Source: Roseomonas mucosa ATCC BAA-692 (GTDB lineage: Bacteria; Pseudomonadota; Alphaproteobacteria; Acetobacterales; Acetobacteraceae). From it: 64,000 nucleotides of DNA. The stretch is from contig NZ_JHWD01000007.1 in NCBI RefSeq assembly GCF_000622225.1, positions 186,001 to 250,000 of the forward strand, read 5' to 3'. Shown piece after piece: positions 21,666-32,651 of the stretch (the stretch's first letter is position 1; each line of letters begins with the position of its first letter). The translations under genes and the position numbers were made by a program. The notes under the pieces are model-generated. The model made no database searches and was not told where the DNA came from. It worked only from the letters and a program-made list of their open reading frames with translations.

Positions 21666-21726
21666 GGCCGGAACTCCCGGCGAAGCACCAGGGGCCGGAG
21701 CTCATCGGGCCACCTCTTCCCTCTCC

Positions 21727-21747
21727 GGGGCCTCCCCCGGAGGCCCC
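21727..21747 (+). terminator. Hairpin between mlaA and mlaC
   Basis: Perfect 9-bp arms (GGGGCCTCC at 21727-21735 and GGAGGCCCC at 21739-21747) around CCC, 62 bp past the mlaA stop. There is no T-run. It may end mlaA transcripts or lower readthrough into mlaC; it also resembles the GGGGGAGGC hairpin of the intergenic repeats. The rest of the 289-bp gap shows nothing gene-like. Confidence 0.45.
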
Positions 21748-21954
21748 CTCTGGAAGAACGCGCCGAGGGATGGCAAACCCGTGACCCGATAGCCGCTTTA
21801 CCCAGGAATCCGGGCAGGCGGCCCGGACCGCGTCAACCTGAGGGTTGGCCGGCCCGGACCGCACGGCCGTCCGGGACACCGGCGCCGGCAACCCCGGGGA
21901 CCAGCCCCTGGCCTGGACCCCCCCTCCGGCCGACAGAGAATTGCGGAAGACGAT

Positions 21955-22596
21955 ATGACAAGCCCCATGACCCGACGCCCGCTGCTCCTGGCCGCCCTGG
22001 CCCTGCCCGCCGCGCTGGCCCTCCGCCACCCGGCCCTGGCCCAGACCGTGGACCCGGGCCGCGCCACCGCCTTCATCCAGAGCACCGGGCAGGAGCTGGT
22101 GGCGGCGATCAACGCCAACACCCCAGTGGCACAGCGCCGCCAGCAGGTAGCTGGCGTCCTGCGTCGCTCCGTGGACATCCAGGGCGTCGGCCGCTTCATC
22201 CTGGGCCGCTGGTGGCGCCAGGCCAGCCCGGCCGAGCAACAGGAATACATGCGCCTCTTCGAGGAGACGCTGATCCGCAACCTGTCCGCCCGTTTCGGCG
22301 AGTATCAGGGCGTCCGCTTCTCGCTGGGCCGCGCGCAGCAGCGCACCGAGGACGACGTGCTGGTGAACACCATTATCGAACGCCCCAGCACCGCGCCCTT
22401 CACCCTCGACTGGCGGGTCAGCGATGTCGGCGGGCAGCCGAAGATCGTGGACGTCATCGCGGAAGGGGCCTCCCTGCGCCTGACGCAGCGGTCCGAGTAC
22501 TCCTCGGTCATCAGCCGCAACGGCGGTCGCGTCGCCGCCCTGCTGGATGCCATGAAGCAGCAGATCGCCCAGCTCCAGGCCCAGGAAGGGCGCTGA
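21955..22596 (+). CDS. mlaC: MlaC-like periplasmic phospholipid carrier
   Basis: Predicted periplasmic shuttle of the Mla pathway (MlaC/Ttg2D family, Tgt2), 213 residues. An N-terminal signal containing MTRRPLLLAALALPAALAL ends near ALAQ and could use either Tat or Sec. Family features: FIQSTGQELVAAINAN, RRQQVAGVLRRSVDIQGVGRFILGRWWRQASPAEQQEYMRLF (visible as two adjacent motifs) and the C-terminal YSSVISRNGGRVAALLDAMK. The position downstream of mlaA supports the call. Confidence 0.9.
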   Translation: MTSPMTRRPLLLAALALPAALALRHPALAQTVDPGRATAFIQSTGQELVAAINANTPVAQRRQQVAGVLRRSVDIQGVGRFILGRWWRQASPAEQQEYMRLFEETLIRNLSARFGEYQGVRFSLGRAQQRTEDDVLVNTIIERPSTAPFTLDWRVSDVGGQPKIVDVIAEGASLRLTQRSEYSSVISRNGGRVAALLDAMKQQIAQLQAQEGR

Positions 22597-22696
22597 GGCA
22601 GGCCGACTTCCGGCCGGGGAAGGCCATGGCCCTCCCCGGCCGCGTCAGATTTTGTCGGAAAGGCTCAATCTTCCGGCTTCCGGGTGGAAGTCCGGT

Positions 22697-22912
22697 TCAG
22701 CGGATCGTGCCTGTCCCTGGCCCGCCGCGCGCCTGGGAGCCGCTGCTGCTGTCGTCACGCGGCGTGGCGCCCGGCATTGCCTGCGTCGTCGGGTTGAAGT
22801 TGTTGTTCAGGCTGTCCCGCGGGGATCGGTCGGCCTGCGGCATCGGGCGGTCGGGGCCGCTACAGGCGGCGAGCGAAATCAGGCAACCCGCGATCACCAA
22901 AGGCTTGTACAT
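22697..22912 (-). CDS. Small predicted lipoprotein
   Basis: A 71-residue product with a clear lipoprotein signal, YKPLVIAGCLISLAAC, and a polar mature part rich in Ser, Pro and Asn with no recognisable domain. GGAGACGAGG stands directly before the ATG at 22912, which supports real translation. No partner gene is evident; the function is unknown. Confidence 0.65.
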   Translation of the reverse strand: MYKPLVIAGCLISLAACSGPDRPMPQADRSPRDSLNNNFNPTTQAMPGATPRDDSSSGSQARGGPGTGTIR

Positions 22913-23054
22913 CCTCGTCTCCTAGGGGAGCAGGGGAATGCCGGCCCCGGCGGCCGGCCCGTCGCTCCGTTCGCTAAGCGATCCGAACGGCGTCTTCGCC
23001 ATGTCACAAGCGCGTGTTCACGCGGCAACGGGCACGGCCTGGGGCGTCGGGGGC

Positions 23055-23633
23055 TCAGACCGGCTTCTGCTCGCCCCTCCGGCGGCTCTCATAGACCATC
23101 ATCCGGTGGCCCTTGTTCATGAAGCTGTCCGCCGGGACCATGCCGATATCCGCCAGTACGGCGCGCGAGCCCTGGTTGGTTTCCCGCGCCACGGCGATGA
23201 TCCGCTCCAGTCCCGCCCGATGCCCGAAGGCCAGGGCGGCGGCGGCGGCCTCCCGCGCATAGCCGTGGCCGCGGCATTCCGGCCAGAGCGCGAAGCGCAG
23301 CGCCACGCCACGCCCGTCCGGCCTCTCCATCAGCCCGGCGATGCCGAGGAAGGCCTCGTCCTCCTGCCGGTGGACGCACCAGGTGCCGTAGCCGCGCACG
23401 GTCCAGAAGTCGATGTCGTCCTCCATCTCCTCCCGCGCGCGCTCCGGGCTTCGTACGCCGTGCAGCATGATGGCGAAGACCCGCTCATCCGCCTTGAGCG
23501 CGGTCAGCTCGGGCAGGTTCTCCCAGCCAACGGGCAGGAGCAGGAGGCGCGGCGTCCGGACCAGCCGGGACAGCCGCAGGGAATCGGAGGAATGGAACAT
23601 TGTGGACGTGACACCAGGGGCCGGCTCCGCCAT
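23055..23633 (-). CDS. GNAT-family N-acetyltransferase (RimJ/RimL-like)
   Basis: About 192 residues with the fold markers of the RimJ/RimL branch: TPRLLLLPVGWENLPELTAL at the start, ALRFALWPECRGHGYAREA (acetyl-CoA loop R-G-x-G-Y-A) and AGLERIIAVARETNQGSRAV, whose asparagine is typical of the family, ending GHRMMVYE. The acceptor is unknown. The start is uncertain: ATG at 23633 has AGGGGTGGG before it, whereas ATG at 23600 has none. It lies between a small lipoprotein gene and ettA, all on the minus strand. Confidence 0.82.
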   Translation of the reverse strand: MAEPAPGVTSTMFHSSDSLRLSRLVRTPRLLLLPVGWENLPELTALKADERVFAIMLHGVRSPERAREEMEDDIDFWTVRGYGTWCVHRQEDEAFLGIAGLMERPDGRGVALRFALWPECRGHGYAREAAAAALAFGHRAGLERIIAVARETNQGSRAVLADIGMVPADSFMNKGHRMMVYESRRRGEQKPV

Positions 23634-23701
23634 CCCACCCCTGACCGGGGACAAGGCGGCGGGCTCACCGGAAGGAGGACGGGAACCCGTCCCCCACGCG
23701 C

Positions 23702-25381
<1,680 letters not shown>

Positions 25382-25490
25382 GGCGCGGTCTTTCAGGCAG
25401 AACGTGGAAGGATTTACGGCCGGTTCTACCGGCTCGGCCCCGCAGCGTCGAGCATCGGCATCGTTGCCGCGGGTCCGGAATGGGGCTGCT

Positions 25491-25811
25491 TCAGCGCCGC
25501 CGCCCGCTGCGGCAGGGATCGCCACCTCGGCCGGCTCCCCGCGGAATGCGGGTGGGCGCGTGGAAATCCGGCGGCCGTCCCGCGATCCAGCGCAGGAAAT
25601 CCGCCAGCCGCGCCTCACCCCGCAGCGCCTCCGGATCGGAGAAGTGCCGCGCCAGCTCCGCCTCGCTGAAGCGGGCATGGATGGCGCTGTGGCAAATCTG
25701 GTGCAGCCGTACCGTCCCCTTGTGCGTGCCGCCCTTGAGGCGGGGGATCAGGTGATGGCGGCTGGAGCGCGCATGGACCGGGATCGGCCGCAGGCACAGG
25801 GCACAAACCAT
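25491..25811 (-). CDS. Small HNH-endonuclease-type protein
   Basis: A 106-residue protein with an HNH-like zinc site: CALCLRPIP, then SRHHLIPRLKGGTHKGTVRLHQICHSAIH, with conserved His-His and paired cysteines. The C-terminal RWIAGRPPDF occurs in small HNH proteins widespread in proteobacteria. The substrate is unknown; it may be a genuine nuclease or a structural relative. The ATG at 25811 lies right after GGGGGAGGAG, slightly too close; an in-frame TTG 12 bases upstream is possible. Confidence 0.75.
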   Translation of the reverse strand: MVCALCLRPIPVHARSSRHHLIPRLKGGTHKGTVRLHQICHSAIHARFSEAELARHFSDPEALRGEARLADFLRWIAGRPPDFHAPTRIPRGAGRGGDPCRSGRRR

Positions 25812-26156
25812 CTCCTCCCCCAAGGCCGGGCCGAGTGGCGGGTGCTGTCGTTCCGGGGGGTCAGGGCGTCGCGTGCGTCGTGACACCGGCGTCATATGGG
25901 GCGTTTGCCGCGCGCCGGAAGACGGCGTGCCATGCCCGGGCCGCGTGGCACGGTCCCGGCGCGTAGGCCGGTTGCCCGGAAGCCCTGCTTCCCGGCGCGG
26001 TCCGGCGGCAGCGGGCGGCAGCGAAAGCGGCTCCAGGGCGCACGGCGCCCGGGCGGGGTGGGGCATGGGGGCGAGGCGGAACCTTGCCCCCAAGTCCCGG
26101 AAGGGTAACGCCGCCTCCGACAAGCGGAGGTCGGAGGTAGGGTTGCCCCTTCGGGA
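25812..26156. other. Gene-free region carrying part of the dispersed repeat (copy B)
   Basis: About 345 bases with no credible gene. Bases 25981-26015 match 738-772 at 31 of 35 positions (AGCC-TGCT, CCCGGCGCG, TCCGGC, GCAGCGGG). The rest is GC-rich spacer, including a hairpin-like GCGGAGGTCGGAGG stretch near 26120. Confidence 0.5.
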
Positions 26157-26378
26157 TCAGCCGTTGCTCGCGGCGGGCTTGGCCGCATGGTGCCGCGTGG
26201 TGCGGCTGCGCTGGGTGCGATGGGCGGCGGACTTGTGCTTCGCTCCCGTCGCGGGGCTGGCAGCGGGCGCTGTCACCGTGGCGGGTGCATTGCTGTCGCT
26301 GGACTGCGCGAAGGCCGGCACGGAGGCCGTGACGAGACCAGCGGCCGCCAGAGCCAGGAACATGTGACGTAGAGACAT
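26157..26378 (-). CDS. Small secreted basic protein
   Basis: A 73-residue product with a strong Sec signal peptide, MSLRHMFLALAAAGLVTA ending PAFAQ, and a 48-residue mature part rich in Ala, Thr and Ser that turns basic at the end (HRTQRSRTTRHHAAKP). The signal is closely similar to that of the next gene upstream, and both carry TQRSR-x-x-RHHA-like basic stretches, so they are probably paralogues. No enzymatic domain. The function is unknown. Confidence 0.6.
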   Translation of the reverse strand: MSLRHMFLALAAAGLVTASVPAFAQSSDSNAPATVTAPAASPATGAKHKSAAHRTQRSRTTRHHAAKPAASNG

Positions 26379-26493
26379 GAGAGGTCTTCCCTGAGATTCT
26401 CCGGCTCCCCCGGCCGGATGGCGGAACGGAACCACGAAAACCCGGCGCCCTGCGTGAAGCCTTGGAAAGCCCGTCTCCATGCCGCATGCGCGA

Positions 26494-26530
26494 GGAAGCG
26501 GAAGGGATTGACACCATCCCCTCCGCTTCC
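26494..26530 (-). terminator. Hairpin after the repeat-containing secreted protein gene
   Basis: GGAAGCGGA (26494-26502) pairs with 26522-26530, then a single A/C mismatch, then GGGAT (26504-26508) pairs with 26516-26520, with a 7-nt loop. It lies 16 bp past the stop of the gene ending at 26546. No T-run is present. Confidence 0.5.
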
Positions 26531-26545
26531 GTTCGCGAGAGTGCC

Positions 26546-26998
26546 TCAGCGGCTGTTGGTGGTGCCCAGTGCGCGGCTCGCCGCCGTCCCCGAGGGATTG
26601 CCCGGCGTGCCGTCGGACTGTGAAGGATAGGCGCCCGAGGTATTGGTCCCGGCGGCCCGGTCCACCGCCCGGCTGGCGGCGGTGCCCGGCGGGTTGCTGG
26701 AATGCTGCCTGGCGCTGCTGCCGGTGGCGTGGTGGCGGCTTCGCTGCGTCGTCGTGCCGTCCGTGGCGCGCTTGGCGGCCCGGCTGGCCGCCGTCCCCGA
26801 GGGATTGCCGGGCTTGCCGTCGGACTGGGACGGATAGGCGCCCGAGGTATTGGTGCCGGCGGCCCGGTCCACTGCCCGGCTGGCGGCGGTGCCCGGCGGA
26901 TTGCCAGGGGTGCCGTCCGCTGTCTGTGCGAAGGCTGGCGCGGCAGCCGAGACCAGCCCGGCCGCGGCCAGACCCAGGATTGCGTTGCGCAGGAACAT
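26546..26998 (-). CDS. Small secreted protein with repeated GNPxGTAASRA modules
   Basis: A 150-residue product with signal peptide MFLRNAILGLAAAGLV ending PAFAQ. The mature part is four copies of a core GNP(P/S)GTAASRA (the third reads SNPPGTAASRA), two of them followed by the nearly identical VDRAAGTNTSGAYPSQSDG. Between the second and third copies is a basic patch (TTTQRSRHHATG) resembling the neighbour's C-terminus. The repeats come from a recent internal duplication. Likely disordered and periplasmic or surface-associated; the function is unknown. Confidence 0.65.
   Translation of the reverse strand: MFLRNAILGLAAAGLVSAAAPAFAQTADGTPGNPPGTAASRAVDRAAGTNTSGAYPSQSDGKPGNPSGTAASRAAKRATDGTTTQRSRHHATGSSARQHSSNPPGTAASRAVDRAAGTNTSGAYPSQSDGTPGNPSGTAASRALGTTNSR
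26581..26903 (-). repeat. Two 116-bp direct repeats inside the secreted-protein gene
   Basis: Bases 26581-26696 and 26788-26903 match at about 109 of 116 positions by hand count, offset by 207 bp (69 codons), so the reading frame is kept. The differences are scattered single bases. This marks a recent in-frame duplication and a possible site of length variation. Confidence 0.85.
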
Positions 26999-27104
26999 GG
27001 CTGAACTCCCTCATCTCGCCGGCTGGTCGCGGCCGGTATCAAGACAGGAAGCTCTCACGCCGTGAGACAGTTTCGTGACGGCTTGGAAAGATCGCCGCCT
27101 GCAA

Positions 27105-27158
27105 GGGGCAGGAGGCTGGTCCCCTCCTGCCCCGCCCGGAAAAGACACCGGGCGGGGC
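27105..27158 (-). terminator. Two overlapping, mutually exclusive hairpins after the rraA-like gene
   Basis: The first hairpin on the minus-strand transcript pairs 27129-27139 with 27148-27158 (11 bp, 8-nt loop). The second pairs 27105-27115 with 27123-27133 (11 bp, 7-nt loop). They share 27129-27133 and cannot both be fully formed. No T-run follows either. Probably the operon's 3' end. Confidence 0.5.
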
Positions 27159-27167
27159 CGGAAAGGT

Positions 27168-27836
27168 TCAGCCCAGCCCAGCCAGCACCTTGGCCGTGGC
27201 GCCACTGATCTCGCCCAGCTTCTCGCCCGCCGCGACCCGCGCCTGGGTCTTCATGCCACGCTCCTGCCGGGTGATCGCCTCACGCGCCTCGGCCTCCGCC
27301 TCGGCGGGCGGCAGCACCAGCACGCCGGACTCGTCGCAGAGCACCGCATCCCCCGGCATCACCACCACGCCGCCCATCGAGACCGGCACGTTCAGCCGGC
27401 CGCCCAGGTCGTAGATCCGCGTGGTGATCGGCGCCTGCCCCCGGCACCACATCGGGAAATCGGAGGCCTCCACCTCCTCCAGGTCGGTGCAGGGCCCGTC
27501 CACCACGCCGGCCTTCGCACCCGCCGCCTTGGCCGCCACGGTCACGCCGCCGCCCCAGCAGGCGTGGCGCACATCGCCCAGCCGGTCCACCACCAGGATG
27601 TCGCCCGGGCGCAGCAGGCCCAGCGCATGGTGCAGCAGGGTGGAATCCGGCCCCGGGATCTGTACCGTCACCGCCGTACCGGCCACCCGCCTGTGGCGCA
27701 GCAGCGGCTGCACGCCCCGGTCCACGAAGCCCCAGTGGCGCCAGTGGCCCACCGTGGCGGTCTCCGTCTGCTCCAGCAGCGCGATCACCTCGGCGCTAAT
27801 CTGCGGCGCGCTCTTCTCCACGACGTATTTCGGCAT
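27168..27836 (-). CDS. RraA-like protein (HMG/CHA aldolase superfamily)
   Basis: A 222-residue member of the RraA/HMG-aldolase family. Family segments: TAVTVQIPGPDSTLLHHAL, GDILVVDRLGDVRHACWGG (G-x-x-A-x-x-G loop region), AKAGVVDGPCTDLEEV and MPGDAVLCDESGVLVLP. Members are either RNase E inhibitors or aldolases acting on 4-hydroxy-4-methyl-2-oxoglutarate-type acids; the operon context points to the catabolic role, possibly on the imported compound. ATG at 27836 is 7 nt past the permease stop and follows GAGGTGAG. Confidence 0.85.
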   Translation of the reverse strand: MPKYVVEKSAPQISAEVIALLEQTETATVGHWRHWGFVDRGVQPLLRHRRVAGTAVTVQIPGPDSTLLHHALGLLRPGDILVVDRLGDVRHACWGGGVTVAAKAAGAKAGVVDGPCTDLEEVEASDFPMWCRGQAPITTRIYDLGGRLNVPVSMGGVVVMPGDAVLCDESGVLVLPPAEAEAEAREAITRQERGMKTQARVAAGEKLGEISGATAKVLAGLG

Positions 27837-27843
27837 TCTCACC

Positions 27844-28644
27844 TCACTCCTTCGCAAGCGCGCGCTGGAAACCCACCAGCCGCTCCACCAACAGGACTAC
27901 CGCGAGCGCCACAACGATCAGCGCCATGGCCAGGGCCGCCACAAGGGGGTCGGACCGGCTTTCGGTGTACTGGAACATCGCCACCGGCAGGGTCGTCAGG
28001 CGCGGCCCCGCCAGGAACAGGCTGATCACCGTCTCGTCGAAGGAGACCAGGAAGGCCAGCGCCCCCGCCGCCACGGCCCCGGGCGCCGCGATCGGCAGGG
28101 TGATGCGCAGCGCCGCGCGCAGCGGCGTGGCGCCCAGCGTCCAGGCGGCCTCCTCCACGTCGCGCGGCACGGCGGCAAAGGCCTGCACCATGATCCTCAC
28201 GGCGAAGGGGATGGCCACGAGACTGTGCCCCAGCGCCAGCCCCGGCCAGGTCGCGATCAGCCGCATCGGCTGAAGGGCCACCATCAACCCCAGCCCCAGC
28301 ACCAGCGTCGGCAGCAGCAGCGGCGCCGCCAGCAGGCCGGCCACCACCCCCTTCCCGGGGAAGTCCAGCCGCGTCAGCGCATAGGCCGCCGGCCCGCCCA
28401 CCACCAGCGCCAGCGCCGCGACGATCAGCCCCAGGATCAGGCTGGTGCCGAGCGCGCCCATCAGCGCCCCGTTGGCCAGCAGCGCCTCGTACCAGCGCAG
28501 GGAGAAGCCCGGCGGCGGAAAGGTCAGGTAGTTGCCGGCGCTGAAGGACACCACCAGCACCACCACGGCCGGGCTGAGCAGCAGCAGGTAGCCGCACAGC
28601 GCGAAGAACCGTAGCAGCGGCCCCGCCTCCGTCACCGGTCTCAT
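27844..28644 (-). CDS. ABC transporter permease (PotC-like)
   Basis: A 266-residue inner-membrane permease of the spermidine/putrescine (PotC) type. About six hydrophobic segments, and the EAA loop DVEEAAWTLGATPLRAALRITLP that contacts the ATPase. The N-terminal PAVVVLVVSFSAGNYLTFPP resembles PotC, with the F-P-P/G-F-S-L-R-W-Y-E pattern. The ATG at 28644 overlaps the stop of the upstream permease by four bases. Confidence 0.9.
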   Translation of the reverse strand: MRPVTEAGPLLRFFALCGYLLLLSPAVVVLVVSFSAGNYLTFPPPGFSLRWYEALLANGALMGALGTSLILGLIVAALALVVGGPAAYALTRLDFPGKGVVAGLLAAPLLLPTLVLGLGLMVALQPMRLIATWPGLALGHSLVAIPFAVRIMVQAFAAVPRDVEEAAWTLGATPLRAALRITLPIAAPGAVAAGALAFLVSFDETVISLFLAGPRLTTLPVAMFQYTESRSDPLVAALAMALIVVALAVVLLVERLVGFQRALAKE

Positions 28645-29494
28645 GCCGCGTTCTCCCCCTGTTGCCCCCGGGGCCGCGCCACGCCGGTCAGCACTCCGCG
28701 CAGCAGCATCACCACCAGCAGAGCCAGCAGCAGCAGCATCGCCAGCACCGCCGCCACCGGCCAATCCACCGTGGTCAGGGCTTGGTCGTAGATCTCGGTC
28801 GCCACGGTGAAGACCCGCCCGCCGCCCATCAGCCGCGGCGTGATGAAGGCGGAGATGCCCAGCACCAGCCCGAGCAGGAAGGCCCCGCCCAGTGCCGGCG
28901 CCGCCAGCGGCAGCGTCACCCGCAGGAAGGTGCGGGTCCGCCCAGCTCCCAGCGTCGCGGCGGCTTCCTCCAGCCGGGGATCGAGCCGCCCCAGCCCGGC
29001 GATCAGCACCAGCACCGCATAGGGCATCAGGCTTTCCACCAGCCCGATCCAGACACCGGTCCAGTTGTTGATCAGCGGCACCGGGCCGCCGGTCAGGCCG
29101 AGCCAGCCCAGCACCACGTTGATCAGCCCGAGATCGCCCAGGATCGCCCGCCAGCCCACCACCCGCGCGGTGCCCGAGATCAGCAGCGGCGAGACCGCCA
29201 TCAGCGCCAGCGGCGCCCGCCAGCGGGGCGAGGCACGGCGGATCAGCAGCACCACCGGCAGGGCCAGCGCCGCGGCGATGGCCGAGGCCCCGGCGGACAG
29301 CACCAGCGTGTCCCAGGCGAGCCCCCAGTAGTACGGGTCCCCCGCGACCTTGGCATAGGTCTCCGTGGTGAGCGCCGTCTCCATCGCCCCGGTCTCGGCG
29401 GTGCGGTTCAGGCTGATGCGGAAGAGGCCCAGCATCGGCCAGAGGAAGGCCAGCGCCAGCACCAGCAGGGCCGGTGCGCTCAGCAGCCAGCCGA

Positions 29495-29498
<4 letters not shown>
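28641..29498 (-). CDS. ABC transporter permease (PotB-like)
   Basis: A 285-residue permease starting with GTG at 29498 inside a GTGA overlap with the ATPase stop. N-terminal PALLVLALAFLWPMLGLFRISL, a long periplasmic loop and the EAA motif RLEEAAATLGAGRTRTFLRVTLP identify the PotB subunit type. It pairs with the PotC-like permease to form the channel. Confidence 0.9.
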
Positions 29499-30555
<1,057 letters not shown>

Positions 30556-30556
<1 letters not shown>

Positions 30557-31638
30557 CAGCGCGTGGCCGCCGTCATCACCTCGCGCCGCCAGCGCTGGTT
30601 CCAGTTGTCGCGCAGCTTCACCGCCTCCAGCCAGTCGATCGGCACGATGCGGCTGCGGTATTCCGGCGCCAGGGCGGTGCGGCCGATCGCCTTGGCGTCC
30701 TTCTGCGCCTGGAGGTTGGTCGGGCCGTAGAACATGCGGTCGGTGAAGGCGGCCTGTGGCCCGGCGGAAAGGGCATGGCCCAGGAAGGCCATGGCCTGCT
30801 CCCGGTGTTTGGCCCCCTTCACGATGTTGATCGTGTTGATCTGGAAGGCCGTGCCCTCCTCGGGGATCAACACGCCCAACTTGCCCTTGCTCTGGTCGTG
30901 ATAGAGCTGCGAGCGCGCGTTCCAGCCGGTGCCGAAGGCGATCTGCCCGCTCAGCACCATGGAATAGGCATCCGGGCTCGGCTGGAAGGTCTGCACGTTC
31001 GGCACGATCTGCTTCAGCAGCGGAATGGCGGCGCCGATGTTCTTCCAGTCGCCCGAGGCGCCGTGCGCCAGGATCGCGGTCAGCGCCATGCCCTGGATGT
31101 CGGGCGGCGCGCTCAGCGAGGACCGGCCCTTGTATTCCGGCTTGGCGAGATCCATCCAGCGCGCCGGCGCCACCTTGATCGCCTCGGCATCGTAGATCAG
31201 TGTCAGGTGGTCGTAGGTCACCGCCGGGCCGCAGCCATTGCCCACCTTGCCCGCCTGCTCGTCCAGTTCCTTCAGCACCGGCAGGGCCTGGGGCGTCAGC
31301 GGCTCCACCAGCCCTTCCGCGCAGGCCGCGGCGGCGGTGCTGGCATCCATGATCACCACGTCCACCTGCGGATCTGCTTTCTGCGCCCGCAGGGTGCCCA
31401 GCATCTGGGCGGAACCGCCCAGGCCAGGATCGGTATACTGAACCGTGACCCCGCTGGCCTGGGAGAAGGGCTGCACCACCACCTGCGAATAATTGTCCTT
31501 GAACACCCCAGCATAGGCGAGGAGCACCATCTCGCCCCCCGGCTTCACGGGGCCCTGCGCCCGGGCTGCGGGCATGGCCGCCAGGGCCGCCAGGCAGAGC
31601 GCGAGGGTCAGTCTGGAACTCGAACCGGGCAGGCGCAT
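30556..31638 (-). CDS. ABC transporter periplasmic substrate-binding protein (PotD-like)
   Basis: A 360-residue extracytoplasmic binding protein with signal MRLPGSSSRLTLALCLAALA ending AARAQ. Type 2 periplasmic fold: LLAYAGVFKDNYSQVVVQPF, VDVVIMDAS, AVTYDHLTLIYDAE and TAFQINTINIVKGAKHREQA. The family covers spermidine/putrescine and other small cations; the ligand is not predictable by eye. First gene of the five-gene operon binding protein-ATPase-permease-permease-RraA; CTGGAGAAG precedes the start at 31638. Confidence 0.9.
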
Positions 31639-31765
31639 GGGCTTCTCCAGGGAATCCGCGTCGTGGTCTGCGAGCGTGCCTGCAAGCATCGGACCACGGG
31701 CGGGATGCGCAACCCCGTCGTCTCGCAACTGCGTCGGTGCCGGTATACAGGGCAGTGGCAGCGCC

Positions 31766-32512
31766 CTACCCCCAGAGCGGCAACCCGATCGCCGCCGCCA
31801 GGGCGATCAACCCGAAGCAGATCCGCCGGAACAGGGTCTCGCTCGCCCGGCCGAACATGCGGCTGCCGCACCACAGGCCCAGCGCGTAGCCCGGCGCCAT
31901 CAGCGCCGCCAGCACCAGCACCTCCCCGGTCAGCAGCCCGGCGAGGAGATAGACGGCCATGCTGATGACCCCGCTTGTGGCGAAGAACAGCACGATGTTC
32001 GCCCGCACCCTCGCGGCCGGGATCGCGCCGCCGAGCCAGTAGGCCACCACCGGCGGCCCGCCCATCTGCGCCAGGCCGGAGAAGAGCCCCGACCCGGCCC
32101 CGACGGCCAGCGAGAGCGGCAGGGCCGGGCGGCCGTGATAGCGCCACCCGGAGGCCAGCAGAGCCAGCATCGCCACCGCCAGGGCGCACATGCCCCAGCG
32201 CAGCGCCACCGGGTCCATCCGCAGCAGCAGCCAGGCCCCCAGGGGTGCGCCGAGCAGCGCCCCGGCGGTCAGGCAGGCGACCTCCCGCCGTGCCGCCGTG
32301 CGCCAGGCGGCCGGAACCAGGGGAAAGGCCGTGGCATTGTCCACCAGGACCAGCAGCGGCGCGGCCAACCTCGGCTCCAGCACCGCGCTGGCCAGGGGGA
32401 TGAAGATCAGGGCCGAGCCGAAGCCGGAGAAGCCGCGCGCCAGCCCGGCCAGCACGGCGGTGAGCAGCGTGGCCAGCAGCGGCAGGGTGTGCGGCAGTTG
32501 GAGCGCGATCAC
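31766..32512 (-). CDS. TSUP-family membrane protein (TauE/SafE)
   Basis: A 248-residue polytopic protein of the sulfite exporter TauE/SafE family. It shows the two-repeat pattern: VLAGLARGFSGFGSALIFIPL near the start and VGAGSGLFSGLAQMGGPPVV in the middle, with about eight hydrophobic segments. Members export sulfite or other sulfur/C2 compounds; the substrate is unknown. The start is taken as GTG at 32512; an in-frame TTG at 32557 would add a basic leader that reaches close to the tRNA gene. Confidence 0.85.
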   Translation of the reverse strand: MIALQLPHTLPLLATLLTAVLAGLARGFSGFGSALIFIPLASAVLEPRLAAPLLVLVDNATAFPLVPAAWRTAARREVACLTAGALLGAPLGAWLLLRMDPVALRWGMCALAVAMLALLASGWRYHGRPALPLSLAVGAGSGLFSGLAQMGGPPVVAYWLGGAIPAARVRANIVLFFATSGVISMAVYLLAGLLTGEVLVLAALMAPGYALGLWCGSRMFGRASETLFRRICFGLIALAAAIGLPLWG

Positions 32513-32564
32513 GAAGCCATCCCGTCCCGGCCGGCGGCGCCGTCGCGGCGCGAGCAAAGGCGGA

Positions 32565-32637
32565 TGGGCCGGGCAGGAATCGAACCCGCAACCAAGCCGT
32601 TATGAGCGGCCAGCTCTAACCGTTGAGCTACCGGCCC
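32565..32637 (-). tRNA. tRNA-Ile2 (anticodon CAT, lysidine type)
   Basis: A complete 73-nt cloverleaf without encoded CCA: acceptor GGGCCGG with CCGGCCC, D-stem GCTC/GAGC, anticodon stem GGCCG/CGGCT around CTCATAA, variable loop TGGTT and T-stem GCGGG/CCTGC with TTCGATT. The anticodon is CAT. The variable loop, the G27-T43 closing pair and the short D-loop match E. coli ileX better than elongator tRNA-Met, so the wobble C is probably changed to lysidine by TilS to read AUA. An elongator tRNA-Met call cannot be wholly excluded. Confidence 0.85.
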
Positions 32638-32651
32638 TCCGCGAGGCCGGT

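Noticed and set aside
32565-32637. Elongator tRNA-Met for the CAT anticodon tRNA
   Set aside because: The variable loop TGGTT, the short D-loop and the G-T closing pair of the anticodon stem resemble tRNA-Ile2; identity elements should still be scored by a tRNA program.
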